Positions 1 through 7,238 of a DNA stretch of 22,746 nt are shown here, one piece after another; the first letter of the stretch is position 1; the number at the start of each line of letters is the position of its first letter. The stretch comes from Bacteroidales bacterium UBA4345 (lineage in GTDB: Bacteria > Bacteroidota > Bacteroidia > Bacteroidales > Paludibacteraceae): positions 1 through 22,746 of the forward strand of contig DGTD01000092.1 in NCBI GenBank assembly GCA_002396385.1. The letters run 5' to 3'. The notes under the pieces were generated by a model, which searched no databases, was not told the origin of the DNA, and saw only the letters and a program-made list of their open reading frames with translations. The translations under genes and the position numbers were made by a program.

Positions 1-873
1 AAGCACATCACCGTCAACTACATGATGGCAAAAGACAGCGTACAGAAGCGTTTGAACGGTGAAGCACGCGACGGCTTGTCGTTCACCGAGTTCTCATACC
101 AGTTGCTTCAAGGCTACGACTTCCTCTACCTGAACAAGACCAAGAACTGCAAACTGCAGATGGGAGGTAGCGACCAGTGGGGAAACATCACCACCGGAAC
201 GGAACTCATACGCCGCACAAACGGGAACGAGTGCTATGCGCTCACTTGTCCGCTTATCACCAAGGCCGACGGTGGCAAGTTCGGAAAGACCGAAAGCGGA
301 AACGTTTGGCTTAGCAAGGACTACACCACTCCTTACAAATTCTACCAGTTCTGGTTGAACGTAAGCGATGCGGATGCAGAACGCTATATAAAGATCTTTA
401 CCAGCCTCGACAAAGCGACAATCGACAACCTGATAGAGGAGCACCGTAAGGACCCAGGCTTGCGTCTGCTGCAAAAACGCCTGGCCGAAGAAGTGACCGT
501 TATGGTTCACTCGCGCGAGGATTACGAGCAGGCTGTCGAGGCTTCGAACATCCTTTTCGGCAAAGCCACCAAAGAGACACTACAGAAAGTTGACGAGCAA
601 ACGCTTTTGTCGGTGTTCGAAGGCGTTCCACAGTTCGAAGTCAGCAAAGACGACATTGAGAACAGCGACCTTCTCACACTCTGTACAGAAAAAGCTGCCA
701 TTTTCCCTTCAAAAGGCGAAATGAGGAAGTTAGTGCAGGGCGGAGGTGTCTCTATCAACAAGGAAAAAGTGGCAGACGCCAATGCTAAAGCAGGCGCAGA
801 TGCCCTTATTGCAGGTAAATACTTATTGGTACAGAAGGGTAAAAAGAACTATTACCTTCTTATTGCCAAATAA
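1..873 (+). CDS. tyrS: Tyrosyl-tRNA synthetase, C-terminal part (5' end outside window)
   Basis: Cytoplasmic class I aminoacyl-tRNA synthetase that charges tRNA-Tyr with tyrosine. The reading frame is open from base 1, so the 290 visible residues are the C-terminal two thirds of a protein usually near 420-430 residues; the N-terminal HIGH motif lies upstream of the window. Visible residues 55-60 read GGSDQW, the conserved tyrosine and ATP-site block. The KMSKS-loop equivalent appears as KFGKTESG at about 93-100, the form typical of bacterial TyrRS. The last 65 or so residues form an S4-like RNA-binding domain ([19 protein letters not shown], then a lysine-rich end). The first internal ATG at position 22 is not the true start, because the family sequence continues in frame before it. 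No terminator is visible before the tRNA gene. Identification is secure. Confidence 0.97.
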   Translation, partial: KHITVNYMMAKDSVQKRLNGEARDGLSFTEFSYQLLQGYDFLYLNKTKNCKLQMGGSDQWGNITTGTELIRRTNGNECYALTCPLITKADGGKFGKTESGNVWLSKDYTTPYKFYQFWLNVSDADAERYIKIFTSLDKATIDNLIEEHRKDPGLRLLQKRLAEEVTVMVHSREDYEQAVEASNILFGKATKETLQKVDEQTLLSVFEGVPQFEVSKDDIENSDLLTLCTEKAAIFPSKGEMRKLVQGGGVSINKEKVADANAKAGADALIAGKYLLVQKGKKNYYLLIAK

Positions 874-896
874 AAGTAAAAAAAGCAGTGCGAAAT

Positions 897-927
897 TTTG
901 CTTTGTAACAAAACTGTCTTAATTTTG
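897..927 (+). promoter_or_regulatory. Promoter of the tRNA-Gln gene
   Basis: A TTTG at 897-900, a 19-bp spacer and TAATTTTG at 920-927 match the Bacteroidales housekeeping consensus (TTTG, 19-21 bp, TAnnTTTG) at every fixed base. The expected start of transcription falls a few bases downstream, about 10 nt before the mature tRNA 5' end at 943. This suggests that the tRNA is transcribed independently of tyrS. Confidence 0.8.
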
Positions 928-942
928 CAACACGATTTCGAT

Positions 943-1014
943 TGTCCCTTGGTGTAATGGTTAGCACAACAGTTTTTGGTACTGTTTGTTCGAGTTCGAG
1001 TCTTGAAGGGACAA
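943..1014 (+). tRNA. trnQ: tRNA-Gln, anticodon UUG
   Basis: A complete cloverleaf can be folded by eye. The acceptor stem is TGTCCCT (943-949) with AGGGACA (1007-1013), followed by discriminator A1014. The D arm is GTG/CAC around an AATGGTTAG loop. The anticodon stem is ACAGT/ACTGT (969-973 and 981-985) around the loop TTTTGGT, placing anticodon TTG at 976-978. The T arm has the loop TTCGAGT with a five-pair stem that includes one G-T pair. The 3' CCA is not encoded (CAT follows), so it must be added by nucleotidyltransferase. The UUG anticodon reads CAA and, by wobble, CAG. Confidence 0.95.
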
Positions 1015-1022
1015 CATAAAAG

Positions 1023-1049
1023 AGGCGCATTTTCCAATGCGCCTTTTTT
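1023..1049 (+). terminator. Rho-independent terminator after tRNA-Gln
   Basis: A perfect 9-bp stem, AGGCGCATT (1023-1031) and AATGCGCCT (1036-1044), closes a TTCC loop and runs into a six-T tract. On the opposite strand the hairpin is followed by TCTTTT, so it could also stop the minus-strand envelope operon that converges from 1207. Confidence 0.88.
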
Positions 1050-1153
1050 ATTATACCTAGAGGCTAGCCTGTTCTGTTTGTTATCAGCCAGCATATTTCA
1101 ACACGTTTCCGCTCGTCAACAATCCTACCGATCAGAACGAACGGACAACATAC

Positions 1154-1196
1154 ACGCTGCGGCTCACCAAACTGCCCTGCAGCGTCTGTTTTTTTT
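1154..1196 (+). terminator. Second plus-strand terminator-like hairpin
   Basis: ACGCTGC (1154-1160) pairs with GCAGCGT (1179-1185). The loop is 18 nt, with GG and CC able to pair inside it, and T8 follows at 1189-1196. The orientation is plus, yet the tRNA already has a strong terminator 105 bp upstream and no gene lies between. It may be a back-up terminator or the end of an unannotated small RNA. The rest of 1050-1206 shows no ORF and no clear promoter. Confidence 0.45.
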
Positions 1197-1206
1197 ACGA
1201 GAAAAA

Positions 1207-1728
1207 CTAGAAATGTAAACCGATAGAAAGAGAATTAGTTCCGACCCCCAGGTCAACACTTTCAACCTTAGCCAGGCCGAAACAGTCGCGAAGGAAACGT
1301 TTTCGCGCCTTGTAGGTTTTAGACACTCCAATCGAGAAAGTGCAAACAGACGCAGCAGAAACCGGCACGCCGGCAACCATCAGCCATTTCCCCGCTTCTT
1401 TTCTCGAGCCAGTAAAGTTATCGTACCAATAGCTACCAGTACAGACAGCGGCAGTACCAAGAAAGAAGCCGCCAATACTGAACAAATACATTTTTTGTCC
1501 TGCCTTGCGTTTCTCGTACAGCGACGGATTAACCTTATGCATAACGTACGAGAGTTCACCCGTGGTTATCACGTGGTCCTCCACATAGATACGGCCATTC
1601 TCTATAGTCAGGCTGTCGAGGACAGGGTCGGGTATACAATCGGAAGCCGGCACGAAAACATCGTCGCCAGCAGCCATAGAATTCAAGCAGGAGAAAAGAG
1701 CAAATACAAAAATCGCGAAAAATCTCAT
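1207..1728 (-). CDS. Small secreted/membrane protein of unknown function (173 aa)
   Basis: I do not recognise a named family. The N-terminus MRFFAIFVFALFSCLNSMAA is a signal peptide; LFSC within it is a poor lipobox, so lipoprotein status is doubtful. After a polar stretch come two hydrophobic segments at about 79-99 and 114-135, joined by a short loop containing NFTGSRKE. A basic stretch (KTYKARKRFLRD) follows, then a C-terminus of alternating residues ending in an aromatic (SLSIGLHF), as in outer-membrane beta strands. The ATG at 1728 is chosen over an upstream in-frame start at 1761 because it gives the signal peptide directly and sits 4 bp after the stop of the DUF3078 gene, whereas 1761 would overlap that gene. 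It is the last gene of the receptor operon, which suggests an envelope role. Confidence 0.75.
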   Translation of the reverse strand: MRFFAIFVFALFSCLNSMAAGDDVFVPASDCIPDPVLDSLTIENGRIYVEDHVITTGELSYVMHKVNPSLYEKRKAGQKMYLFSIGGFFLGTAAVCTGSYWYDNFTGSRKEAGKWLMVAGVPVSAASVCTFSIGVSKTYKARKRFLRDCFGLAKVESVDLGVGTNSLSIGLHF

Positions 1729-1732
1729 AATA

Positions 1733-3400
1733 CTATTGGTTGAAAGTGTATATAAAGCCAAAGCCCAGTTGCTCTAAAATCTGCAGTTTAGGGCTTTCAT
1801 TCTCTTCGTAGACAGGCGTACTGTCGAAGCGCATGTTGAGCGTCAGCTTTGTACGCAGGTAATTGTTGATTTTAAAGGAGCCGACAGTATTCCAGTTAAA
1901 CTCAACGTTTTTAAAGTTATAAGGGGCGAAGATATCGAACTCAGAGCTAATGCTGATATCTTTCGAGAAAGCCCACTTCACTTTACCTTTTCCGAAAATA
2001 CCCAAATTGACCTGCGCCTTCTTAGTGGTGTCCTCAATACCCACCGTCCTGACATCCTCAATGTCGTCGTTCACCACAAAAAGCAGTTTAGAGGTCAAAG
2101 GAGAAAGGTAGGCGAAAATGTCGTCTTTCTTAAACTCATATTTGGCGCCAGCACCAAGGAACAAGCGTGTAGGCGACATAAAGGAAGTAGCCACCGTTGT
2201 TTTTTCAGTCTCTTTAGCCTTGTAGTTTTTGTAGGAACGGAACAACTGAGTGTTGAACTCGCCATATATTGCAGGATAGAGTTTCGAGTCAAAATAGTTG
2301 TATCCCATAGTGGATGAGATTTTGAAAACGTCGTTGTAGACCCTGATGGCATGGTCTTCAAGCACAGAAGAGGTGTAAAACCCGACCTTGGTCTCCAACT
2401 TGTTATCCCATATTTTCTTGCCTTCCTTGTAGTTCCGTTCAAAGCTGCCTTCACCCATCAGCGTGGCATAATCGTTACCACCCTTATACCAGTTTTTTGA
2501 AATATAGCATTGCGTAAACTGCAAGTCGAGCGTGGCTTTTGTCACCCACGGGCCATCCTCCTTCGGAGCATTCGCCTTCGGTTTTTTAACATCAGAGACA
2601 TTCAGGTCAGAAGACCCGTCAACTTCCACCCTTCTAACATTTGTAATCTTTTTTTCCACAAGCGAGCGTTGGTCGTCATATTCACCCAGCCGCACAAAAT
2701 CGAAAGCGGCAGGATTTCTGCCGACCAAAAGGAAAGTAACCTTTTCATTCATCAGGTTTCTGACATCGTTGCGCTGGCACAGTTCCTCGAAATGCGTCTT
2801 CCTGACAGGATATTTTTTAGCCATCAGATAACGGGGTTTGACGTATTTCGGCATATTCGGCATCAGTGCACGGGTCGAAATAGAGTCAAAACAAACGGGT
2901 CCGCGTCCGAAAGACTTGTCATTATACACTTTATACAAAGTATCGGCCGCCGCATTATTCTGCAGCAAGAGCTGTTTGACAATCCACCTGGTCCGTTTCT
3001 GCAATTGTGTAAGTTCCTTTTCAGGAGTTTCACCAAACCTCAGCATCTTCAATTCATTTCTAAGCGTCTGGTTTTCCTTTTTCAGCCGGTCAATTTCCGA
3101 CAAAGGTTGTTCAACACGCCTGACAGAGGCCAGTGTGTCGGACGTATTATGTTCATTGGCCGCCTTGATAACCCTGATTCGGTGGACGAGGGAATCGTAG
3201 GCCAGTTTCCGTCCATAAGTCCGGTATTCATCAACATAACGGCCCGACAATTCAACCTTCAGGCTGTCAACCAAGTTCTTTTTCACACCTTTCAGCGGTT
3301 CATCAAGCGAGCCGACAAGTTGTTGTGGAGTTTCTCCCGCCGAGAACCCCTCCACAGAAAAGAGAATAAAATAAGCAACTATAAATAAAAACCTTCGCAT
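1733..3400 (-). CDS. DUF3078 family secreted protein
   Basis: A 555-residue envelope protein of unknown biochemical function. It has a signal peptide (MRRFLFIVAYFILFSVEGFSA). A mostly helical region follows, with a short coiled-coil-like stretch at about 98-122 (EIDRLKKENQTLRNELKML). The C-terminal half matches the DUF3078 pattern as I remember it: a conserved WYKGGNDYATLMGEGSFER block, repeated aromatic alternating strands, LFLGAGAKYEFKKDDIFAYL, then a run of beta strands ending FGFIYTFNQ. The second half probably folds as an outer-membrane beta barrel; this is an inference from the strand pattern. The start lies 7 bp after the stop of the TonB-dependent receptor gene and the stop lies 4 bp before the next gene, so the three are almost certainly co-transcribed. 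DUF3078 proteins are characteristic of Bacteroidota. Confidence 0.82.
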   Translation of the reverse strand: MRRFLFIVAYFILFSVEGFSAGETPQQLVGSLDEPLKGVKKNLVDSLKVELSGRYVDEYRTYGRKLAYDSLVHRIRVIKAANEHNTSDTLASVRRVEQPLSEIDRLKKENQTLRNELKMLRFGETPEKELTQLQKRTRWIVKQLLLQNNAAADTLYKVYNDKSFGRGPVCFDSISTRALMPNMPKYVKPRYLMAKKYPVRKTHFEELCQRNDVRNLMNEKVTFLLVGRNPAAFDFVRLGEYDDQRSLVEKKITNVRRVEVDGSSDLNVSDVKKPKANAPKEDGPWVTKATLDLQFTQCYISKNWYKGGNDYATLMGEGSFERNYKEGKKIWDNKLETKVGFYTSSVLEDHAIRVYNDVFKISSTMGYNYFDSKLYPAIYGEFNTQLFRSYKNYKAKETEKTTVATSFMSPTRLFLGAGAKYEFKKDDIFAYLSPLTSKLLFVVNDDIEDVRTVGIEDTTKKAQVNLGIFGKGKVKWAFSKDISISSEFDIFAPYNFKNVEFNWNTVGSFKINNYLRTKLTLNMRFDSTPVYEENESPKLQILEQLGFGFIYTFNQ

Positions 3401-3407
3401 AAGTCAA

Positions 3408-5819
3408 CTAGAAATCAACAGTTAGTTTAACGTTCACCTGCCTCGAGGTCAAATAATTAGGGACCGCATACTGACAATTATTCACATCGGTCACCCAAAA
3501 GAACGAGCTTTCGTTCTTAATATCAAACAAGTTGAACACATCTAAGCCCAAGGAGACAGACTTCAGACTATTGAGCGGCTTTTTCCGCATAAACGCGCTG
3601 TTTGAACGCTTCATCACATAAGAGCAGCCAATATCAACCCTACGATAGGCCGTTGTACGGAAAACGGCGTCTTTGCGCTCGCTATGAGGCGGGCCGAAAG
3701 GCAATCCGTCACCCCAGATAAGTTTCAAGTTAAACCTAAATTTCTCATAACCGGGGAAATAATCCTGAAAAAACATAGAGACATCGTATCGTTTTTCCGA
3801 GGGTCTGGAAACGAAACCGGCACCATCGCCATAAACATTCTCTTTCGCCTGCATAAGCGACAACGAAATCCATGAGTCGGTTCCGGGAACGAATTCACCG
3901 AACACCTTGAAATCGGCACCCCAGACATACCCATCGCCATCGTTCTCACCACTATAAATAATGCGGACATTATCGACATTATACGAGATCAGCCGGTCGA
4001 TATATTTTCCATAAAGTTCAGTAGTAAATTTAAACGGACGTTCCCAAGCATGGAAATAGTAGTCAGAACCGGCAACCAGCTGAACAGAACGTTGCGATTT
4101 AATATCCTTGTTCAACCTGATTTCGGTATTTCCGTCAACCGTAAAAGTGTCTCGGAGTTCCTTGTAGAAAGGCGCCTGGTAATAAAGGCCAGAGGCCAGA
4201 CGGAACCCCCACCGCGGCATGTTTTTCGGGAAGAAGGCGACAGAAGCACGCGGGCTTAGCAAGAACTCGCTGTTCCAATCCCAATAACTGCCACGGACAC
4301 CGCCAGTCAGCACCACACGCCCCGCATCGGGACGGAAGGTGTAACTATCCATCACATACCCCATAAACCGGTTCGATTCCAGATCGTTATCAGAAAACAG
4401 GTTGTAATACAGGTTCAATTGTTCGCTGTTGAACGGCATGCTGTACCCCGAAGAGTCACGCATCTCCCATTCCGACACCTTTTCTGTAATCTTTTCGCGT
4501 TGGTAGGTCAGTCCCCACTTGAACTCGTTATCGTCCCGTTTAAATTTTCCCAAATGGGAAAAGCCAGAGACCCGGGCATACATCCAATTTCGCGCGTGTT
4601 GCGTATACGACCCCACACCGCTGCTCAAATCCACAAAGGTAGAATTCGAGCCGTCGACATCCGACAAGGCATATTCGCCATAAACATCATACGTCTCATT
4701 TTCGCGGGTGTAATAATTAGAGGCCAATAGTTGCAGTTCAACCTCCTTTGTCGGATGGTACTTTAGCGCCAGATTTCCGAAGAAGGTTTGAAACAAGTCT
4801 TTTTCCTGGCCGTCGAAATAGACGTTAAACTCCTTAACCATAGCAATAGTGCCAAACCTCGTAGAGCGGTCAACCGGAATGAACTTATAACTGTTTCGCG
4901 AAATGTTACCCAGCAAATCGATTTCCCATTTCTGATTGAAGGAGTAGGTAATGTAGGTTTGATAGTCGAAAAAACGCGGTTTATACTCTCCTTCCGTATC
5001 TAACGAGCTTAAAAGGTACTCGTTAGACTTATAGCGAATACCATGTATCTGCGTTAGCTTACCAGTCTTCGCACCCACATAGGCTGAAGCACCCAGCAAA
5101 CTAACCATAGCAGAACCCTCGAAAGCCTCGGGCTTCTTGTACTGGATATCGAGAACCGAAGACATTTTATCGCCATACTCCACACTATAGCCCCCAGTCG
5201 AGAAAGAGAGTTTTTCAACCAAGTCGGGGTTAACGAAACTAAGTCCCTCCTGTTCGCCAGAGCGGACCAGCATAGGGCGGTAGACTTCGATATTGTTCAC
5301 ATAAACGCAGTTCTCATCGAAATTGCCCCCCCTGACATTGTATTGTGAAGACAACTCATTACTGGAACTGACGCCAGCCTGTGTTGTAATAATACCCTCA
5401 ATACCTCCACTGGTGTTAGGAGTTTCCTTCAAACGGTCGACCGGCAGTTTGCTAATCGACTCAGTCTGACGCGTCATTTCAGAGACGGACACCCCCGCAA
5501 GCATAACCGAAGAATCGCGCAAAACGACATTCACACGGTGGCTGCCCTCCCTTACTTTCTGTCGGGAGGTCTCCACCCCATATCCGAACTGCTCGAAGCG
5601 CAGCGTCAGACTTGTTTGTTTTGTTTCAAATTCAAGGGAATATCGTCCGGTGGAATCTGTCGAAGTTCCATAGGGAAGGCCGTCAACAGTAACGTCAACA
5701 GCCTCAATTCCATGATTCGCCTCATCAGAAACACGTCCATAGAAACGAACAGACGTTTGTGCCTCTATCAGAGACACAACGAAAGAAAGGAACGACAATA
5801 ATAAAAAAAACTTACGCAT
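3408..5819 (-). CDS. TonB-dependent outer-membrane receptor with carboxypeptidase-regulatory-like N-terminus
   Basis: An 803-residue outer-membrane active transporter. Signal peptide at about 1-20 (MRKFFLLLSFLSFVVSLIEA). Residues 21-105 form a CarboxypepD_reg-like beta-sandwich (FYGRVSDEANHGIEAVDVTV, then DSTGRYSLEFE). The plug domain follows at about 120-215, with IEGIITTQAGVSS, QYNVRGGNFDENCVYVNNIE and GGYSVEYGDKMSSVLDI. The rest is an amphipathic 22-strand-type barrel ending in VNVKLTVDF with a terminal phenylalanine. It is shorter than SusC-type receptors (about 1000 aa), and no SusD homologue is adjacent, so polysaccharide uptake is not supported. The substrate is unknown. It is the first gene of an operon with the DUF3078 protein and a small membrane protein. 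A TAnnTTTG element lies about 70 bp upstream. No Fur-like or other operator was recognised. Confidence 0.93.
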   Translation of the reverse strand: MRKFFLLLSFLSFVVSLIEAQTSVRFYGRVSDEANHGIEAVDVTVDGLPYGTSTDSTGRYSLEFETKQTSLTLRFEQFGYGVETSRQKVREGSHRVNVVLRDSSVMLAGVSVSEMTRQTESISKLPVDRLKETPNTSGGIEGIITTQAGVSSSNELSSQYNVRGGNFDENCVYVNNIEVYRPMLVRSGEQEGLSFVNPDLVEKLSFSTGGYSVEYGDKMSSVLDIQYKKPEAFEGSAMVSLLGASAYVGAKTGKLTQIHGIRYKSNEYLLSSLDTEGEYKPRFFDYQTYITYSFNQKWEIDLLGNISRNSYKFIPVDRSTRFGTIAMVKEFNVYFDGQEKDLFQTFFGNLALKYHPTKEVELQLLASNYYTRENETYDVYGEYALSDVDGSNSTFVDLSSGVGSYTQHARNWMYARVSGFSHLGKFKRDDNEFKWGLTYQREKITEKVSEWEMRDSSGYSMPFNSEQLNLYYNLFSDNDLESNRFMGYVMDSYTFRPDAGRVVLTGGVRGSYWDWNSEFLLSPRASVAFFPKNMPRWGFRLASGLYYQAPFYKELRDTFTVDGNTEIRLNKDIKSQRSVQLVAGSDYYFHAWERPFKFTTELYGKYIDRLISYNVDNVRIIYSGENDGDGYVWGADFKVFGEFVPGTDSWISLSLMQAKENVYGDGAGFVSRPSEKRYDVSMFFQDYFPGYEKFRFNLKLIWGDGLPFGPPHSERKDAVFRTTAYRRVDIGCSYVMKRSNSAFMRKKPLNSLKSVSLGLDVFNLFDIKNESSFFWVTDVNNCQYAVPNYLTSRQVNVKLTVDF

Positions 5820-5889
5820 AAGACTCTAATTGCACCATCTCTATAATAATGGAACGAACCGACAACAAAGTTATTACCGGGACAAACTA

Positions 5890-5917
5890 CAAAAATAGCG
5901 AAAATTTGGCAGACAAA
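5890..5917 (-). promoter_or_regulatory. Probable promoter of the TonB-receptor operon
   Basis: On the minus strand TATTTTTG (5897 down to 5890) matches the TAnnTTTG -7 element. A TTTG lies at 5917-5914, but the spacer is 16 bp instead of the usual 19-21, so the upstream element is uncertain. It would give a leader of roughly 60-65 nt before the ATG at 5819. Confidence 0.45.
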
Positions 5918-5918
5918 A

Positions 5919-6542
5919 TCATGTTCTGTTGCGTGCATTGAAAGAGTAAACGCATCCGCAATAATTTTGGCGGTAAAGATTATAGATTTTCGACAACTCG
6001 ATTGACCTTAGGTAGCCACCTTTCTTTTTAAAATCGGACGGCAAGAAAGACACACCGTACAAATTGCCGAGTTCCTCACCGATAGCGTTTAGCATTGCAG
6101 CATTCTTTAACGGGCTGATAGTCAAAGTAGTTGTAAAATAGTCAAAATCATATTCTTTCGCGATTTTTGCAGAAGCCTCCAAACGCAGGCGGAAGCACAA
6201 GGCACACCGTCCGCCGCCCTCAGGGTCTTTTTCGTGTCCCTTAACGGTTTCATAAAAGCGTTGGGGGTCATATTCACCCTCAATGACCCGCACCTTGTTC
6301 AAAGCGTGGAACTCGCCGACGAAACGTTCAATCTCGTCAATCCGGTGGGTATATTCTTCAGGAGGATAGATATTCGGGTTATAAAAATATACTGAAACAC
6401 GAAAGAATTGCGTTAAATATTCAAGCACATAGCTGCTGCAAGGAGCGCAACAGCAATGTAACAGAAGCGAGGGGACTTCCTGTTTCTCGGTCTGACGACG
6501 AATCACGTCATCGAGTTCTCTTTGGAAATTACGGTTATTCAT
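5919..6542 (-). CDS. queH: Epoxyqueuosine reductase QueH
   Basis: Catalyses the last step of queuosine synthesis, reduction of epoxyqueuosine to queuosine in tRNAs with GUN anticodons (Tyr, His, Asn, Asp). It is the cobalamin-independent alternative to QueG. The 207-residue protein carries the family's cysteine signature: LLHCCCAPCSS with Cys30, Cys31, Cys32 and Cys35, then GGGRCALCFRLRLE near 105-118, and YCGCVYS near the C-terminus. These cysteines bind the [4Fe-4S] cluster and the extra metal in characterised members. Length and motifs match the family (old name DUF208). ATG at 6542 is preferred; the in-frame TTG at 6551 would lie inside the probable -7 element. It stands alone on the minus strand, divergent from rdgB; no other queuosine gene is in the window. 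Confidence 0.95.
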   Translation of the reverse strand: MNNRNFQRELDDVIRRQTEKQEVPSLLLHCCCAPCSSYVLEYLTQFFRVSVYFYNPNIYPPEEYTHRIDEIERFVGEFHALNKVRVIEGEYDPQRFYETVKGHEKDPEGGGRCALCFRLRLEASAKIAKEYDFDYFTTTLTISPLKNAAMLNAIGEELGNLYGVSFLPSDFKKKGGYLRSIELSKIYNLYRQNYCGCVYSFNARNRT

Positions 6543-6547
6543 CACCC

Positions 6548-6567
6548 ACAAAAATACTTATTTTTGT
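6548..6567. promoter_or_regulatory. Face-to-face TAnnTTTG elements between queH and rdgB
   Basis: ACAAAAATA (6548-6556) and TATTTTTGT (6559-6567) are a perfect 9-bp inverted repeat separated by CT. Each arm is a full TAnnTTTG -7 element, one on each strand. The minus-strand copy would start queH transcription only a few bases before its ATG at 6542, giving a very short or absent leader. A minus-strand TCTG at 6581-6578 is a weak -33 candidate with a 21-bp spacer. The plus-strand copy has no good -33. Confidence 0.4.
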
Positions 6568-6610
6568 ACGGAACTTTCAGAAAAGCGCCTACAGGTAGGC
6601 AAAAAAATGC

Positions 6611-6618
6611 TATTTTTG
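6611..6618 (+). promoter_or_regulatory. Candidate -7 element for rdgB-porZ-tsaE
   Basis: TATTTTTG matches TAnnTTTG and lies 23 bp before the rdgB ATG, a normal leader length. No TTTG is found 19-21 bp upstream; a GCCTAC/GTAGGC inverted repeat (6587-6600) occupies that zone instead. The alternative plus-strand copy at 6559-6566 would give a leader of about 70 nt. Confidence 0.45.
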
Positions 6619-6641
6619 ACAAAACAATCAGATAAAAAAGG

Positions 6642-7220
6642 ATGAAGGAAATTTGTTTCGCCACAAACAATGCGCACAAGGTTGCAGAAGTGCAGGCAAA
6701 AATAGGTTCGGAAATCAAGATTAAAACCCTTAAGGAATTGGGTTGCACAGCCGACATACCCGAAACCGCGCCAACCCTTGAAGGGAATGCGCTGCAAAAG
6801 GCACGCTACATTTGGGAGCACTACCACTGCGACTGTTTTGCCGACGACACCGGCCTCGAGGTCGAAGCCCTAGGAGGCGCACCCGGCGTACACACGGCAC
6901 GCTATGCAGGCGACAGCAAAGACAACAACGCCAACATAGAGAAACTGCTTCACGAACTTGGAGGACAAGCGAACAGGAAAGCCAGTTTCCGCACCATAAT
7001 AGCACTGATTGAAGATGGGAAAGAGACCTTGTTCGAAGGGAAAGTAGACGGCATCATCACCAAGGAAAGAAGCGGAACCGAGGGCTTTGGCTACGACCCC
7101 GTATTCCAACCCGACGGATACGACAAGACTTTCGCCGAACTGCCACTTTCCGTAAAGAACAGCATCAGCCACCGGGGGCTGGCAGTTGAAAAACTTATAG
7201 CCTATTTAAATAAGCAGTAA
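6642..7220 (+). CDS. rdgB: XTP/dITP pyrophosphatase (RdgB/HAM1 family)
   Basis: Cytoplasmic house-cleaning enzyme that hydrolyses non-canonical purine nucleotides (dITP, ITP, XTP) to the monophosphate and pyrophosphate, keeping deaminated bases out of DNA. At 192 residues it has the normal family length. Family motifs are all present: the N-terminal FATNNAHKVAEVQ nucleotide-binding block, FADDTGLEVEALGGAPGVHT with the acidic metal-binding residues, GTEGFGYDPVFQP, and the C-terminal SVKNSISHRGLAVEKL. The ATG at 6642 is preceded by an AAAAAAGG stretch. The gene opens a plus-strand cluster with porZ 18 bp downstream and tsaE beyond, so co-transcription is likely. The functions are unrelated, so the grouping is probably one of convenience. 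Confidence 0.96.
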   Translation: MKEICFATNNAHKVAEVQAKIGSEIKIKTLKELGCTADIPETAPTLEGNALQKARYIWEHYHCDCFADDTGLEVEALGGAPGVHTARYAGDSKDNNANIEKLLHELGGQANRKASFRTIIALIEDGKETLFEGKVDGIITKERSGTEGFGYDPVFQPDGYDKTFAELPLSVKNSISHRGLAVEKLIAYLNKQ

Positions 7221-7238
7221 AAAGTCACAACTTGAAGC

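Noticed and set aside
874..942. Terminator between tyrS and tRNA-Gln
   Set aside because: No hairpin with a T tract is visible; the stretch is explained by the tRNA promoter.
1729..1761. Longer start of the 173-residue protein at 1761
   Set aside because: It would overlap the DUF3078 coding end and push the signal peptide inward; ATG 1728 fits better.
2510..3388. 292-codon plus-strand frame opposite the DUF3078 gene
   Set aside because: No recognisable product, while the minus strand has a signal peptide and operon spacing.
6587..6600. Inverted repeat GCCTAC-AG-GTAGGC as a terminator
   Set aside because: The stem is short and lies between divergent genes, with no T tract on the plus strand and no upstream gene on the minus strand that needs it.
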